64,000 nt of DNA from Polydactylus sextarius (taxonomy: Eukaryota > Chordata > Actinopteri > Polynemidae): the NCBI GenBank assembly GCA_016801845.1, contig CM028926.1, forward strand, positions 10,889,001-10,953,000. Reading direction: 5' to 3'. Every line of letters starts with the position of its first letter. The stretch's first letter is position 1. Below the pieces are notes generated by a model. The model did not search any database, was not told the DNA's origin, and saw only the letters and a list, made by a program, of their open reading frames with translations. Positions 39,551 through 53,600 of this stretch are shown here, one piece after another. The position numbers and the translations under genes were made by a program.

Positions 39551-41821
39551 AGACCCCCAGAGAGACAGAGACAGCAGAGTTGGAAACTTATGTAAGAATA
39601 AAAGTTACAGATTGATCATATTTTATTTTAGATTTGTTATTTTAAGGGACAAAGTGGAAGGAAGAGAATGACAGGGAAAAGTAAACTCCCTCTGTGTAAC
39701 ATGACACAATGCTGGTGTTGTAAATCCACGCTGGCAGACAGGATCAGGACCAGGACCAGGACCAGGACTGGAGCCAGAGCCGGTCTGTCCTCTGCTCTCA
39801 TTGTGAGATATTATGCAACGATCTCACTCAGCCAGGTGGAATTAATCCGTCCCCATGAGACACGAAGTCTCCTACATTTCACAATGAGAGCGTCGAGATT
39901 TAAGACAATGTTCGGCTGTTGAGTCACTTCCAGTCTCCGTCCCACAGAGTTCACTTTACCTGATGACGAAACCTCAGTTTCTGGATTAATCACCTCTCGT
40001 GTTGAGCTTTAGTCACAAACTAGGATGAAATTTATCTCAAACTACATCACATGATTCATGATTTCATGTCAACATTCATCTAATCATTTGTTTTCGATGA
40101 TAAAACATGAACATTTTCTTAAATTGTGTTTCAACCTTCCCGAGGCTCACCTTTATTTAACTTACTTTATTTCATTTCATAGTAAAGATTCAGTGGTTTA
40201 ATTCAAACCAGTTGAGTCATTGTTTGAATTGTTGCTGTGTTGAAGGAATGAAGAGTTTATTATGACGTCTTCTCTCCGCATGTGAGCTCGTGATTTCAGG
40301 GAAACCTTTCCTGTCTCCTTCTCCCGTGTGTCTTTATCTGGATTAATGCCATAAAACACTTCCAGATAAATCACACAAAAAACTCATGGTTAAACAGTTT
40401 TGACCTCAGTAGTCGTGACCCACATGGCCTGACGTCCAGCCCACAGCGGTTCCTGCTGAGTGTCAGGATAAATTTCCATTTTCCAAGCGGTGAAAGTCAT
40501 GAGACGCTGTGTGACCTCATAGGCAGGAATTCTGGGAATCTGTTAGTAGATGTCCCTCCATGTGTTTCCATTTAGTTTGCTGTGATTACAGCAAAACAGC
40601 CGAGCCTCAAGGGCAACTGGCTGAAAGAAGAGAGAGAGAGGAAAAGACCAAAATGAAGAATGAGGGGGAACGAAATAACAAATCCAGAAAAGGAAAAGAA
40701 GGAAAATAAAGTTTTAACGAGTCTGTTTGGTCGTGTTTACGACTCGTGTTTGACCACAAAGATCCACAAATAACAACAACCGGTGAGAGAGAAAAGGAAA
40801 CCAGAGAGGAGAGATGAGCTCACAGAGGAAGTGAAGTGGTTTCCAGCTGTGTTTCTACATCTGGGCAACGCTGAGGCATCTTTCTGTTGACGCTGCTCCA
40901 GCAGAAACCCCAGCGACCAGCAGCCGAAGGAAAACTGACCCGTATTCATCAGACCTAATGCTTCAGAGTCACTGAAATAAAACAGCTGTTGTCCTCCTCA
41001 GTTAAGCCACATCACAAGATATTGGTACTTTAATTTGTCACTAAATCACCTGTGAAGTTGAAGACTTCCTGCCTCAGCAGCAGCTGCTGTTAGTGTCAGT
41101 CAGTCCCTCCAGGATTTCAGGCCTTGTTCACATTGTTGAGGCTCAGCTTTTCTAAAAAAAAAAAAAAGTTGTTGTGTTTTAAGCATTTTGTTGTGATAAA
41201 GTTGCAGTTTCTCAGCAGTGATGTTGAAGGTGAATGTGAGACTTTATCTCAAGTTTTTCTGCGTCTTCTAACAGAAACCATCACTGACGTTTGGATCAAC
41301 GACGTTGTGTTTATAGTTACAAGTTCAACATCTGGGTCAGATTAATGAGCAAATATCTGCTCGTTAACACCTGAAACTAAACTAGTAAACGTTGTAAACA
41401 TTAGCGTTAGCGTACTGATGTTTTAACGTCCAGAAACTAGTTTTACACACGTCGTTCAACAACTGTTTTATTCTCCTTCTGAACATGTTTTATTTCTTTG
41501 GTGACGTGAATTAAATCAGCCAACGTTTTTAGATTTTCTACCACTGGTTTTCATCACAGATTATAAACGTTGAACGCAGCTCCGAGTTTTTCCAGTTGGA
41601 GGAAAAGTAAAACAATGAATGATGTAAGAAGGGTTGAGGCCGAAATAACACAGGAGACTGTAAATGTGTCAAAACCAGCCTGAAAATACTGAACAATTAA
41701 CATGAACACACACACACACACACAGATAAACACACACTGTTCACCAACTTCCCAAATCAAAAGTGGTATTACATAAACACATTCACATAAATGAGGCACC
41801 TCTTCTCTCTTTCTCACACTC

Positions 41822-41830
41822 TTTTACTCA

Positions 41831-41871
<41 letters not shown>

Positions 41872-41888
41872 ACACACACACACACACA
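41822..41888. repeat. (CA)n microsatellite
   Basis: CA run with one CT interruption, followed 100 bp later by a CT/CCT-rich patch. Confidence 0.93.
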
Positions 41889-42407
41889 GAGTTGCACAAC
41901 ATCATCCAGGACCAATCCTCTCTTCACTCGCCTCCTTCCGTTCCCACAATCCTCCCTCCTCTCATCAGCCTCCCTGCGTTCCTCCCCCTCTCTCTCTCTC
42001 TCTCTCTCTCCTTCCTCCCCTTCCTCCCCCTCCTTCCCTCAGTCAAGGCTCGGGGGTCATCCGGAGGGTCCCTGCCCGCCTGGAACAAACACACTAAAAT
42101 AGACAACAGCAGCAGCCAAAGACAGGAAGGGAAGCGTCCCAACGAACGCCTTTCCCTTCACCAACTTTCCAAAACGTTCAACTTCTCCTTAAAGACTTGT
42201 TTGTCAGGGTAAAGGTCGATCAGCTTTATGCTAACATTATGGGTCGGGGCGGCTATAGGGAGTGTAGTGTGGTTCACAGTGCAAACATACGGGTTTATAT
42301 GTGTGTGATTGACAGACTGAACCTGGGAACCTTTTTGGTTCAACACTAAAACAAACAAACACCAACTCATGACTCGGTGATGCTGGAAAGTTTCCAGCAG
42401 AGCTAAG

Positions 42408-42408
42408 G

Positions 42409-42436
<28 letters not shown>
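42408..42436. repeat. (GT)n microsatellite
   Basis: Fourteen GT units; a shorter GT run follows about 25 bases later. Confidence 0.9.
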
Positions 42437-42443
<7 letters not shown>

Positions 42444-42569
42444 TTGTGTGTTGTATAAGTGTGTGTGTGTGTGAGTGATGCTGAGAATAAAAAGTGTGTA
42501 TCTCCATTCTTAAACAACACTCAAGAGAGGCAAGTCCAAACTCTGGTGCCAATGTTTACTCCACTATTG

Positions 42570-42571
<2 letters not shown>

Positions 42572-42615
<44 letters not shown>
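42572..42615. repeat. (GT)n microsatellite
   Basis: About 22 GT units. Confidence 0.93.
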
Positions 42616-42617
<2 letters not shown>

Positions 42618-43298
42618 GAAATACGTCCAGTAGTTTGGTTCATTCTGCTCCACAACAGGAAGTGAAGATGTTGATGTTGGCATCTGTGGGAACGTAGGGC
42701 GACGCTCCGTAAGACGTGTCTACGTCATCTGAAGTCTTCTAATCGTCCCCTTGTGTTTAATGAAAGTGCATCGGGTCGTTAAGAGATGATGATTCACATC
42801 TTGTTGTTATTCACTTGTACTTCTGTCAGTTTATTTTCCAGTCTCTACCAGGTGCTGAACAGGAAGATTTTTCTTTACTGTGTTCTTTACTTCTTTACTT
42901 TACGGTGTGTGGTGATTTAACAGCTCTCAGGTGATAATCCTCCAGTTCTATTGTAAATTATAATCCTGTAGATGTGTTGCACTGTCGGTTCTAATCCTGA
43001 GTCACGGATGTTGAGAAATTCTGAGTTGACTAAAAGATCTTTCAGGAAACTATGGATGACAGTTACTGCTAATCAAAGGTTACGTACAGAACAACAGCAG
43101 CTTTCCAGTTATTCCAGTTTCAGTGTAGATGGAACATAATAGGGTGTAACTACTACTACTGCAGAGCACTTTATTAGAAACACGATACCAGACTGGGTAG
43201 GGCAGCAGTTCTTTATGGTGCAATGTTAGAAACTAGTCTGAGATTTGTTTCTGAGTTGTATCTGAGTCGTATCTACCAACCGACCTATTGACCAACCT

Positions 43299-43510
43299 AT
43301 CCATCATCCATCATCCATCATCCATCCATCATCGATCCATCATCCATCATCCATCATCCATCATCCATCATCCATCATCCATCCATCATCCATCATCCAT
43401 CCATCATCCATCATCCATCCATCATCCATCATCCATCATCCATCCATCATCCATCATCCATCATCCATCATCCATCCATCATCCATCCATCATCCATCAT
43501 CAATCCATCC
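43299..43510. repeat. (CATC)n/(CATCCAT)n minisatellite
   Basis: About 210 bp of mixed CATC and CATCATC units; translates as artefactual His-Pro-Ser repeats. Confidence 0.95.
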
Positions 43511-44704
43511 AATGATGCACATCAGTGAAGATCCTCAGGTTTGGGCATCAAAACATCAAAACATTAAAACAATAATTCATTCGTATAAATCGCCCAAACT
43601 TTGTTGCCAAGACGAAACAAAACAAAAACACTCCTCATCATTCCACCACCATCAGTTATCTGAGTTACTGCAGCTCCTCTCACCTCTTTCATCAACAAGA
43701 TGTTTCCATTTGCAGCTTCTGCTTTTATTTTTTGCACCAACAACGATGCTTCAGTCGATCACTGACGTGACATTAACCTGAACTTTTGACCTGTTGCACT
43801 GATGCCACATGTTCAGCTGATAACTGCACCAATAAAAAGGTGTTTATGTGAGTGTAAGTGTTGGATAGTTTATTGCAGCTAGTGTCTTTAGAGTGGGGTT
43901 AAACTAGGGAAACATGTTCACAGAAAATGTCTTAATCCTAATATGTTTTCTACAAAACATCCTTCCCTTCGTTCTCTAAACATTAGTCACACTGAGCATG
44001 CTCAGTTATCTGCCCATATGTAAACACACTTCAACAAGAAAACAGCTCAATAACCTAACAAAACCTCTCCAGTTACACTCAGCAGATGTTTAATACACAG
44101 ACCTTATATAACCAAAAAATCAGAACAAAAACAAGCTGTGTTAGATTATTTATAATAATCAAAACCAAGTGGTGCAACAACAGAACGAATCTGTCTGACG
44201 TTTACTGATGTTGGAGAAGAAACTGCAGGATGTTTCACCAGTTCAGAGCCATAAAAGAAAACAGTAGAAGAATAATGACATTTCAATTCATGGATGATTG
44301 TTAATGTAAAACTAAGTAACAGGTATGTGCTTTTTTTCCAGCGGATAAACAGACAGACAGTCTGGCTGCACTCTGACTGAATATAATGTTCCTCATGTAT
44401 CCAACAGGAAACTACAGCTCTGTTTGGTTTGTTTGCAAAGTGATCCATCAAGAGGGAGAAGTGGGCTCGTCCACTTTGACCAATATGGAGCATGACGAGG
44501 GAAACAGGAGGAGATATGGAAAGAATTTGTTTTGATGAAGTTGAGGACACTGACCGTCGAGAGGGAACATGAACATGGACCTGAACCATAGTAACCTCAG
44601 CGAGGAAAAGGAAAAGAAAGGACAAGGAAGCAAATTATAAAGAAAGAAGGAGGCGTTCAGGATAAGAGTGGTCGCTGGAATTCACTCAACACAGACAGGA
44701 AGCA

Positions 44705-44745
44705 GGGTGTGTGTGTGTGTGTGTGCGTGTGTGTGCGTGTGTGAG
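44705..44745. repeat. (GT)n microsatellite with CG variants
   Basis: GT run with GCGT interruptions and a short GA tail. Confidence 0.9.
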
Positions 44746-45265
44746 AGAGAGATGTTCACATGGGAACTGCAGACTTGACAATCTCAGAATTTTTGCATGA
44801 GACGGTGACGAGATAAACATTGTTAAACACACGTTCACACACACGAGACTTTAAGATGAGTCATTTACCTCCGACATTTATCATGTTTCCCTCTGAATAA
44901 TGTGCAAATTTCAGGATGTAATCATTTTATTTTCATATCTTAGTTACTAGTTTTAGAGGCATAACAACAATAATCTACCAAAAAGTACAAAACAACTTGA
45001 ACCTTTGGAGGAAACAGAAGAACAAGATGTTGAACAAGATGATGTTTTTAACTTCATATAACAGCTACATTATCCACATTTTCACATCCAACAGATAAAA
45101 TGCACCATTATCTTTCATCCGAGGTCATGTCTCTGTGTTTCTGTCCAGTCTTCACCTCCTCTCACCTCCGTCTCTTCAGCTACTAAATGCTCCACTGTCT
45201 CTAACTGTGTCTGTCCACTGTTTGATAGTGTGATGTGGGTTTTTCAGAGAGTTTTGGCCACAATA

Positions 45266-45267
<2 letters not shown>

Positions 45268-45320
<53 letters not shown>
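45268..45320. repeat. (GT)n microsatellite
   Basis: About 26 GT units. Confidence 0.93.
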
Positions 45321-48049
45321 GAAGGAAAAGACTGAGGGTGAATCAGAGCTGATGGAAATAATTCTCAGGATTAAAGTCTAAGCTGGATAAAAAGTCCAGG
45401 ATGGATTTTCTGCTGTTTGAGTTCGTTGTTTTCCATTAATTAAAGATGTTTAATTACACAGAAATGTCGGTTTAACTGGAAACGACTGACCTCACATGTA
45501 TATTTATTGTAAATGAGATGAGGACTGACACATTGAAGCGCCCACACGTGTGACGTCACAAACACTGAATTGTGTGGAGTCGATCTATACGAATAAACTC
45601 AGACTCCAGCAGCATGAAACGGCCACAAAGGCCCCTGTCACAATGTTGAGCAGATACATACCAACACACTGATGTCAGTTTGTTCATCTCAACCTCAGAC
45701 TGCTCGTCTATTCATCAGAAAGTGAAGCAGCTGAAGGCCACAGAGAAACACTGTGGAGTCTATCAGAGTCTCTCACGCTCGGTAAACTCACATTTCTGTT
45801 CCTCAAACTGCAAAAAAAACCTCTGAATCTACGGTGACGTTAGGTTGGTGACACGATGCAGCGAAGATGAACCATCCACCAGCTGTGACACTGTTACATT
45901 TATCTGCTCTGAATGATCAGATGTGCAGTTAGAAAAACATTAGAATAGTTTTCATGTCATATTTGTTATATTTAAAATCTAATCCTCGCCTCCAGGATAA
46001 CAGTGAGTAACAGCTGACCCTGACGGCTTTCACAGACTGTTCTGACATTTTAGTGTCACAACGAGCTGATGTTTGCAGAGGTGTCATCCCAGCTCCAAGA
46101 AAAACAAGAACAAAACAGTAAATTCAGCTGGAGGTTTGATTTGTTGCAGCTCAGTGAGGAAGTTTTAAAAAAGTATACAATGTATCAAAACAGTTGTAGA
46201 GAATCATGAAGTAATCATGGAGATACTGAGGAATATCTGAACAATTTGTCTGACATTTGAGGTCATCACCACCGACATGGACGTCCTGCTGATACAGAAA
46301 CAGTCACAACACATGACATGAGATCTGTGAGGTTTTCTACCGTCGGGTCACGACTCGTCTCTTTAACATGAAGATAAAACATCTCAGAACTGAGATAATC
46401 TGAACATTGTGTCGATATTATTCAGCTCTGAAGTCGATTCATATCAACTGTTTCTCAACATAATAAGACGTAATTTACATCTACACATTTTTGGCCGTTT
46501 TTATCCGGAGCGGCTCAGAGACAGACTGACTCCATGACTAAAAACGTGGGCGCCGAGTGCAGAGACAATGTGTTCCTTTACTTTTATTTTCTGTTTGACG
46601 CACATGATGGAATAAACTGAGCTGCTGTGAAATGATGTTTAATTGTTTTTTTTTAGTAGAGAGGGTCTTTAATGATAATTACCAGACCTCTGGGTGGAAT
46701 AAATCTCCATTATTTCTTTAACCTCGTGTCCTTCGCTGTGTTAAGTGAATCATGTGGGAACGTTTTAACGTATTATGATATTTGAGAGGCAGTGATTCCC
46801 AGGATGATGAGACAGACGGACACAAACAACCAGCGGGAGACAAAACACGTCTTCTGAACGGAGGCTGAAAGTTAAACTCAGCCGTTAACACACACGGCGC
46901 CCCCGTTAGAGCAGAAACAGTCACTGCAGCCAACGGGACCATCAACCTCCAAATCCTGTCTGAAGTTGTCCACTAAGAGGATCAGATCTTCTATATTTAT
47001 AGACACTCACACAGTTAGCTTCCTCTGAACGCAACGCTAAGCTGATTACTGACACACTCAGTCCTGGAAATCACTGCAGGAAAATAGAAACATCTCAAAA
47101 TCTTTACTCTGCGTTGGCTGAACTAGAACAAATATATCAGTGTTAGTGTTTTCTGCAGTTACTGTTTGGACATTTTGTCCCTTTGACAACAGAGATGACA
47201 GGAAACGAGGGAGTGAGAGATGCAACAGGCTCCTACTTCCTCTGTTTGTTTAACCACGTAAATCAATTCAACAGATTTCACATTGAAAATAATTAAAAAC
47301 ACGACCTACGCAACTTTACAACGATCATGTCTCAACGGCCAAAGTAATGTTTCAGCTAATGAAGAAAATAACTGTAACTGTTTCACAAGAATTTCACAAG
47401 TAATAACAAAGTTACAGTCAAAGTCTGATCTAGGAGATAATCCAGGTAGAAGACAGGTATTTACAGATGTTGATGACATCTGCAGGCATCATTAACAAAC
47501 TTTACGAAAGGTTCATATTCATGAATAACAATTCAACAGGAGAAAGGAGAATTTTAGGAGAAAGGATACTGGAGAAAATGAGACTTAAATCTGAGACGCA
47601 GCGTCTTAATCTTAGTCTGTCTGGTCTCATCAGTCATCGTTATTTTAACCGTGACGTCTGAAACTCTTGCTCATATTTGACACTTCACATTGTTGCACAG
47701 AGCAGGAATCCACCTAACACACAGGCGTCTGTGGGATTAATGTTTTCAACGTCTCAGACTGCGAATCAAATGAAAATGATTCAATCAGCAGCAGCTTTGA
47801 CTACATCCAACACATGATGAGACCTGCCCAGCTCCAAGTCACCGTGATGCCGCCGACCTCAGGTTGTATCACTTCGTCTGTGGCAGATTCATTATGACCA
47901 ACAGGTAGTTTTAATGTGCATCGTGTTACTAAGGGTGTTTGGTAAATTAGACAAACATTTTCATCATCAGTTGAGGTTTGAAATGAGCTGATAAATGACA
48001 AGGAGGCGCCAAAAGAGGTGCAAGTTACACCAAAACAAGCTGGCAGCTC

Positions 48050-48074
48050 AGTGTGTGTGTGTGTGTGTGTGTGT
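48050..48074. repeat. (GT)n microsatellite
   Basis: Twelve GT units. Confidence 0.88.
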
Positions 48075-48633
48075 GATAGGAAACCTTTGAGGTGCTGGAT
48101 GAATAGTTTTTCTTCCTGGAGCCAGTGTCGCAGGATGGGAGGGGAAACAGGAAGTGAGTCACTGGGGGATTGTAGCGAACCAGGAAACGGGGCAGCGTGC
48201 TGCTGGGGTGCTGATCCAAATCCACCGAGACGCTAACAACCTCAACCATGTAAAGATAGAGACCAACAACGTTAGAACAACAAAAAAAAACCTGATAATA
48301 AGACTGATGGTGACAAATAAAGAGATTTTAAGTTTCTGGGTCAAAGGGCATCTTCTTTATTTGAAATAATGACGATTTATCTGGAGAACAGAGGAAAACT
48401 AAATTTAAATAGTCACAGGAAAGAAAGGTCAGCTCAGTGACCACAGTCCTGATTCGACTAAACCCCACCCGTCTGCTGCGCTAAGTAGCTTAAAATAAGC
48501 ATTTGTGGGTGTTTTTTTTTCTTTGAAAGTCGTGGTTTTAAGAAAAACACAGAAAAAATTTAATTAACAGTGAACAATCCACCTATTTAAAACTGAACAA
48601 AAAGAACAAAATTAAACAAAAACAAAAAAGATT

Positions 48634-50652
48634 TTTATTTCAGTCCCACATGACGACAGAAGAGCTGTAAAAAAATAACTTTACAACCTCAAAGGACAAA
48701 AATTCACTGTTTAGTTTTTTAGTTTGATGATGACGGCGTTTATTCCACAGAAGATTTAAACCTTTTAAATAAATAGACTAAAACCAAAGTTATCAGTGGT
48801 TGATCATGTATCAACTTTATTTAAATACTTTGACAACCTCACCTACAGTGTACAGTTAGAAAACTCCACTCCTCCAAAGACAGGATACTGGTCAAATTTA
48901 CAGATCAAGAAAAATAAATTTACAAAACAAAACAAAAAGCTGGAAACAAAAGAAATGAACAATAAGTTTCACACTTGCTATAGCTGACACTCAGACTCCT
49001 GACAGGAGTCAGTTAATAGTGAGTGAATCTTTTTTATATATATATATATAACTTGAGTCATTATACACAAGAGCAGAATAAAATAAAAAAATAAGCCTCC
49101 TATTCTCAGCTGTTCACACCGTAACGTTGACAGGCTGCCTGCGTCCCACTGAGGTGAGTGGTGCTTTCATATTCCTGACATATAAAAAAATGACAAGTGA
49201 GGAAGTATATTTACCCAAGTATAAAAAAATAAATTAAAATGATCAACATTTATACACAACACAGTCGCTCGCAGACGATCCCGGCGGCTGTCCAACAATC
49301 GTAACGTTTTAAAGATCTGAACAGAAACGTGTCCTCGCTCCGATTCAGGTAGAAAAACAAGTCGATTTTAACAGTTTAAACTTGTCCTGACTGAACATTT
49401 CCACCGTGAACTGTTCACTTCTTCTACTGTGAGAACAGATTCACAGTAGGAGAAGACGCGCCTGCTCTGGCTAATGCCACGTTTCATGCATTAATTGTTG
49501 AATTATTTTAGGTCCAAGTCTAGTTTATGATTGTCACACTGCCACCAACCACTAGAGCCAAACAAAACTAAGCTTCTTCTTCATGACTGTGACGTCACGG
49601 CCTGTAGGATTCACTCAAATCTCAACGAAACTAAACGAAAAAAGCTAAAACCTAGAGGAGTTTGAATCATGAGTCCTATTCTGATCAAAGTGAAATGAAA
49701 TAATCACCATTTACCTTTTTATCAGAAGGAAAAAAACAACACACAAACATGTTAAATGTCCCTGCAACAGAATTAATGCTAAGGCTAACGGCTAACATCA
49801 GCCAGCTAAAATGTGCCACCGGACTCGGACACAGTGACACAAAGAAATCTCAACTTTTCCACGTCGAGGTTCATATTTTAGAAACAGGGTTGATCTCCAG
49901 TTTCACAGACTGATAAAACAAAGCTTCTTCTACTTTTAGCAACAAAAAGAAACAGAGAAAAAAGTGGAGTAGTGGTGTAGTTGAGGCAGTACTGCAACAG
50001 AAAAGAGCTAAATGTTCCTGAAATGAAACCGTAAATGTACACAGCTGGAGGACGACAGACATTAAAAAAATATTAATTAATACAACCTTCAAGACACAAA
50101 CTGACAGTGCAAAAAAGTAGAAAAATAAATACTAAAAAACAAAACAAATCAGGCTGAATATACGGTTTAAGTTTCGTGACGTGTTGAGTGATAAGGACAA
50201 AATATTTGCTTTAGTTTGACGCCTGTCGCTTCTAAAAAGGACAGAAGGTGAAAAGAAGACGTGACCATGTGTTCATCTGTTGACAAACTAAACAGCCTGA
50301 AAATGTCGACAAATTAATCACTTTATAGAAGAAAAGACTGAAATGTAAAGAATAATAAAACAGGATGTGGCTCTGAGATCTGAATAACTGTTTTCATTAA
50401 GCCTTGAGATGAAGAGAATACATTTATTTATACATCAATAACTTTGTTTAAAATAGAGATTTAATCTTAAACCCTCCCATAACCCGAGTCTCTTATAGAA
50501 TCTGGATCTGCAACACTGCACTTAAAGTTTGTTTGTGTGTATGAAACATCAGTTTGTTGCCTCACTTTTCTCCTTTTTCACTAATCTGCTCAGTGTCCAG
50601 AAAATGTAAAAACAAGCCGACAGCCTGACAGACAACGTGATGTGTTTGTGTT
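48634..50652 (-). other. zc3h4: Probable zc3h4 3' UTR
   Basis: Downstream of the zc3h4 stop the minus strand shows no frame or exon for about 2 kb. Several AATAAA complements occur; the one at 48634-48639 is a reasonable distal poly(A) signal. The exact end is uncertain. Confidence 0.35.
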
Positions 50653-53600
50653 TCACTGACAGAACGGTGACGCCGTGGGGTCGAAGCCTTTGAAAACGTC
50701 CTTCAGCGAAGCGTTGTCCTGCTCCGTCGTCGCCTGCTCCGGCTGCGCCGGGCTGTTTCCTCCGAATGGGCTGCTCGTCCCTCCGGGCTTCCCCGCCTGT
50801 TTCACCACACCGAACAGAGAGGACACTGGGAGGTTGTGGACGCCCGCGGGTCCCTGATCTCCAGCGGCTCCCGGGACACCCTGACCTCCGCCTGCAGCTG
50901 CCCCGGCTGCAGCGGACCCGGTCTGGGCCGTGGAGTTAGGCGAGGGTGCGGGTTTGGGTCGAGGCCTGTTGTAGCTGTTGTATCTATCAGTCCCTTGCTC
51001 TGCAGGTTTCTCTGGCTCTGGTTGGTCCAATGCTGACTTCCTGACAAACAGCGGCTCCTTGGACTTGGGTTTGCTCGTCGTGGTGTCACTGGGTTTGGAC
51101 TCTGTACTGGTTGAGTTGGGGGAGTTGTTAGAGCCGCTGCTGCTTCCAGGGCTGCCTGGTTTGTTAGTCCGTGGGTCGTACAGGCTGATGCTGCTCAGTA
51201 CGCTAGCTCCCCCTGGTGCCCCGGCTCCCACACCGCGCCCTGCCCCACCGGAGGACAGCAGCCGCGGGTCGTAGGGAGCAATGGTCGGAGGTGAAGAGCT
51301 AGGCGTTGTTGCTGGAGATGTAGACGGAGGAGGAGCCGCAGGTTCTGACGGTTGTTTCAGTGCCGACTTCTGTGGTTGTAGACGAGGATCTGTGGGACCT
51401 TTACGGGCCACGCGGGGGTCAGCAGGTTTCTCTGCAGGTGCAGAAGACATGGCGGGAGATGGACCGAGCAGCGCCATGGGTGGAGGAGCAGGAGCGAGAG
51501 GAGGGGACGGGGTTTGAGACGGACTAGAGTTGACAGTTTTCAAAATACGTGACAGCAGCTCAAAGTCTGGGAGGGAGGAGGAGGAGGAGGAAGCGGGAGG
51601 ATCTAAGGAGGTAGGAGACTGTACAGGAGGAGGCTGCTGCTGGGCTCGGGACAGACGGGGGTCTAGAGACGACACGGGAGGGATCCCCGGTGGGAGCGGG
51701 AGGAGGTCCTGCTTGGGGATCGGGAGTGGGAGGAGATCTTCAGGCGACCAGGTGATGGTTTTGGAAAACGGTGGCATGTGGAGAAGAATATCCTTCTTGA
51801 TGTGGCTGAACTGCTGCAGCTGAGAGCGTGGATCTCTCAATGCCATGCCCATGAGGGGGTCCAGAGGAATCGGTACCGGCTTGTCCCGTAGAACCCGCTC
51901 CGTCTCCTCCTCGTCAACCGTTGGCGTCGTGAGCGGCGGCGGCTTGTAGACCAACGGTGGCTCTGGTTTAGCAGCAGGAGGCGAGTGGGAGCTGGATCCA
52001 GTTGAAGCAGCAGCTAACCGGGCTAACCTGGGGTCTGCAGGCGGTCCGGAGGAAGACGCAGTGGACATGGAGTGGGTGGGGTCTGAGATTTGAGACGACT
52101 CCGCAGCACGAGCCAGGCGTGGGTCTCGAGCCAGGCGGGGGTCTGCGGGGCGAGATGGAGGGTTGGAGGAGGAGGAGGCTTTCTGCAGGCGAGGGTCACA
52201 CGGAGGACCGTCAGGTTTCTGAGGAGCCTGCGTCTGTTGACGGAGCGTCTTCAAGATGGACGTCACGCTACCACCACCATCCTCATCCTCACTGGAGTAC
52301 CAGTTCCCAGAGTCACCTAGAGAAGGACCACAAAGACGTGTGGGTGTTAAATTAACTAGAGCTGCAACAACTAATAGTAACTTAGGTTTTCTAAATTGGT
52401 TTTATCCCTGACTTTTAAACAATATATCTGAGGTTTCTGTCGACTGTTAAAATGTGGGAATGTCAGTTACCTTCAGCGTCTCGGCTCTTCTCCGTTCCTC
52501 CCTCCGCCATCCTTCGAGCTCGTTCTTCTTCCTCCTGCTGCTTCTGTTGGATTCTCATGAACAGGACGCGTTGCGCCGGAGGCAGGAAGTCAGGGACAGA
52601 GATCCCTCCCTGATTGGCTGATGCTCCGTTGGCAGAGCCTTCCTGACCACCTGACTGATTACCAAACTTCCCTGGTCCTCCTCTCTCATCTATTCCACTG
52701 AAACCCTGATAGTTGTCACCTGAGAAGAAACAGGAAGTGGACGTATTTGTAAACAAAAAAAAAAAAACACTGTCACATTTAAAATAATTGAAGATGAGTT
52801 GGTGTTTAGTTGAAATTCTCACCTTCTTGTACCACTCCCTCCATCTGCATCCCCTCCTGCTGGTTGAAGAAGTTATTGAAGAAGTTTCCTCCACCCTGAG
52901 GACCTGGAGGCATGGGGCCTCCGTACGGAGCTCCTTCACCCGGTGGAAATCCTCCCATCATGGGTGGTCCACCAGGGCCCACGTTGGGGGGTGGCATGTT
53001 CTGCATGTCAGGGGACATCATCCCTGGAGGAGCAGGGAAGCGGGTTGGGGCAGCACCAGGAGCTCCTTGGGGTCCAGGAGCTGCAGTCTGACCCTGGGTG
53101 CCACTGGGAGTCTGAGTCCTACAACAAGGACAGAAGATCAGGAAGAGTTAGTTTCATTTATTATCTATCATCATGTGCTACTTCTTTTTCTCGTCGTTTA
53201 TTGTCTGGTCTCTTACCTGACAGCCAGTTTCTGAGCCAGTTGTCCTGTTGGTTGAACTTTAATCTCGAACAACGAAGGGATTTTCTTCCCTCCACCTCCA
53301 CCACCTCCTCCACCAGGACAGGGAGGTGGAGGTCCCATATGTGGAGGAGGACCATTAGGATTTGGAGGCCCGCCTGGGTATGGACTTCCATCAGGGCCGA
53401 GGACAGGAGGACCAGCACATGGATTAGGTACAGGAACAGGCCCTGGCCCTGGTCCCGGGGGTCCTTTACCAACCATGGGCCCCTGGTTAGGACCAGGACA
53501 ACCCCCGAAGTCTCCTACTGGAGGACCGCCGAAATCCACAGGACCCGTGTTGGCTTCTACAGGGACGGGACGAGGAGGGGTGGGGAGGAGGCCGACTCCA

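Larger units (their letters stand above)
38115..48630. other. Gene-poor intergenic region
   Basis: About 10.5 kb with no exon that I can defend on either strand. It holds several CA/GT microsatellites, a CATC-family repeat, a CCAGGA hexamer run near 39745, one CTCF-like core (39536-39550) and scattered short frames. The longest frame (minus strand, 44146-44625, 159 codons) shows no family motif, biased composition or splice context. Confidence 0.55.

Noticed and set aside
43299..43510. Possible CRISPR-like direct repeats
   Set aside because: Simple-sequence units with no unique spacers, in a vertebrate genome.
43288..43515. His-Pro-Ser repeat frame
   Set aside because: Translation of the CATC minisatellite.
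44146..44625. Minus-strand frame of 159 codons
   Set aside because: Longest frame in the gene-poor region, but no family motif, no codon or GC bias and no supporting splice or promoter signals.
50675..52355. Several plus-strand frames opposite the last zc3h4 exon
   Set aside because: Antisense shadows of a long GC-rich, proline-rich exon; the minus-strand reading matches ZC3H4 along its whole length.
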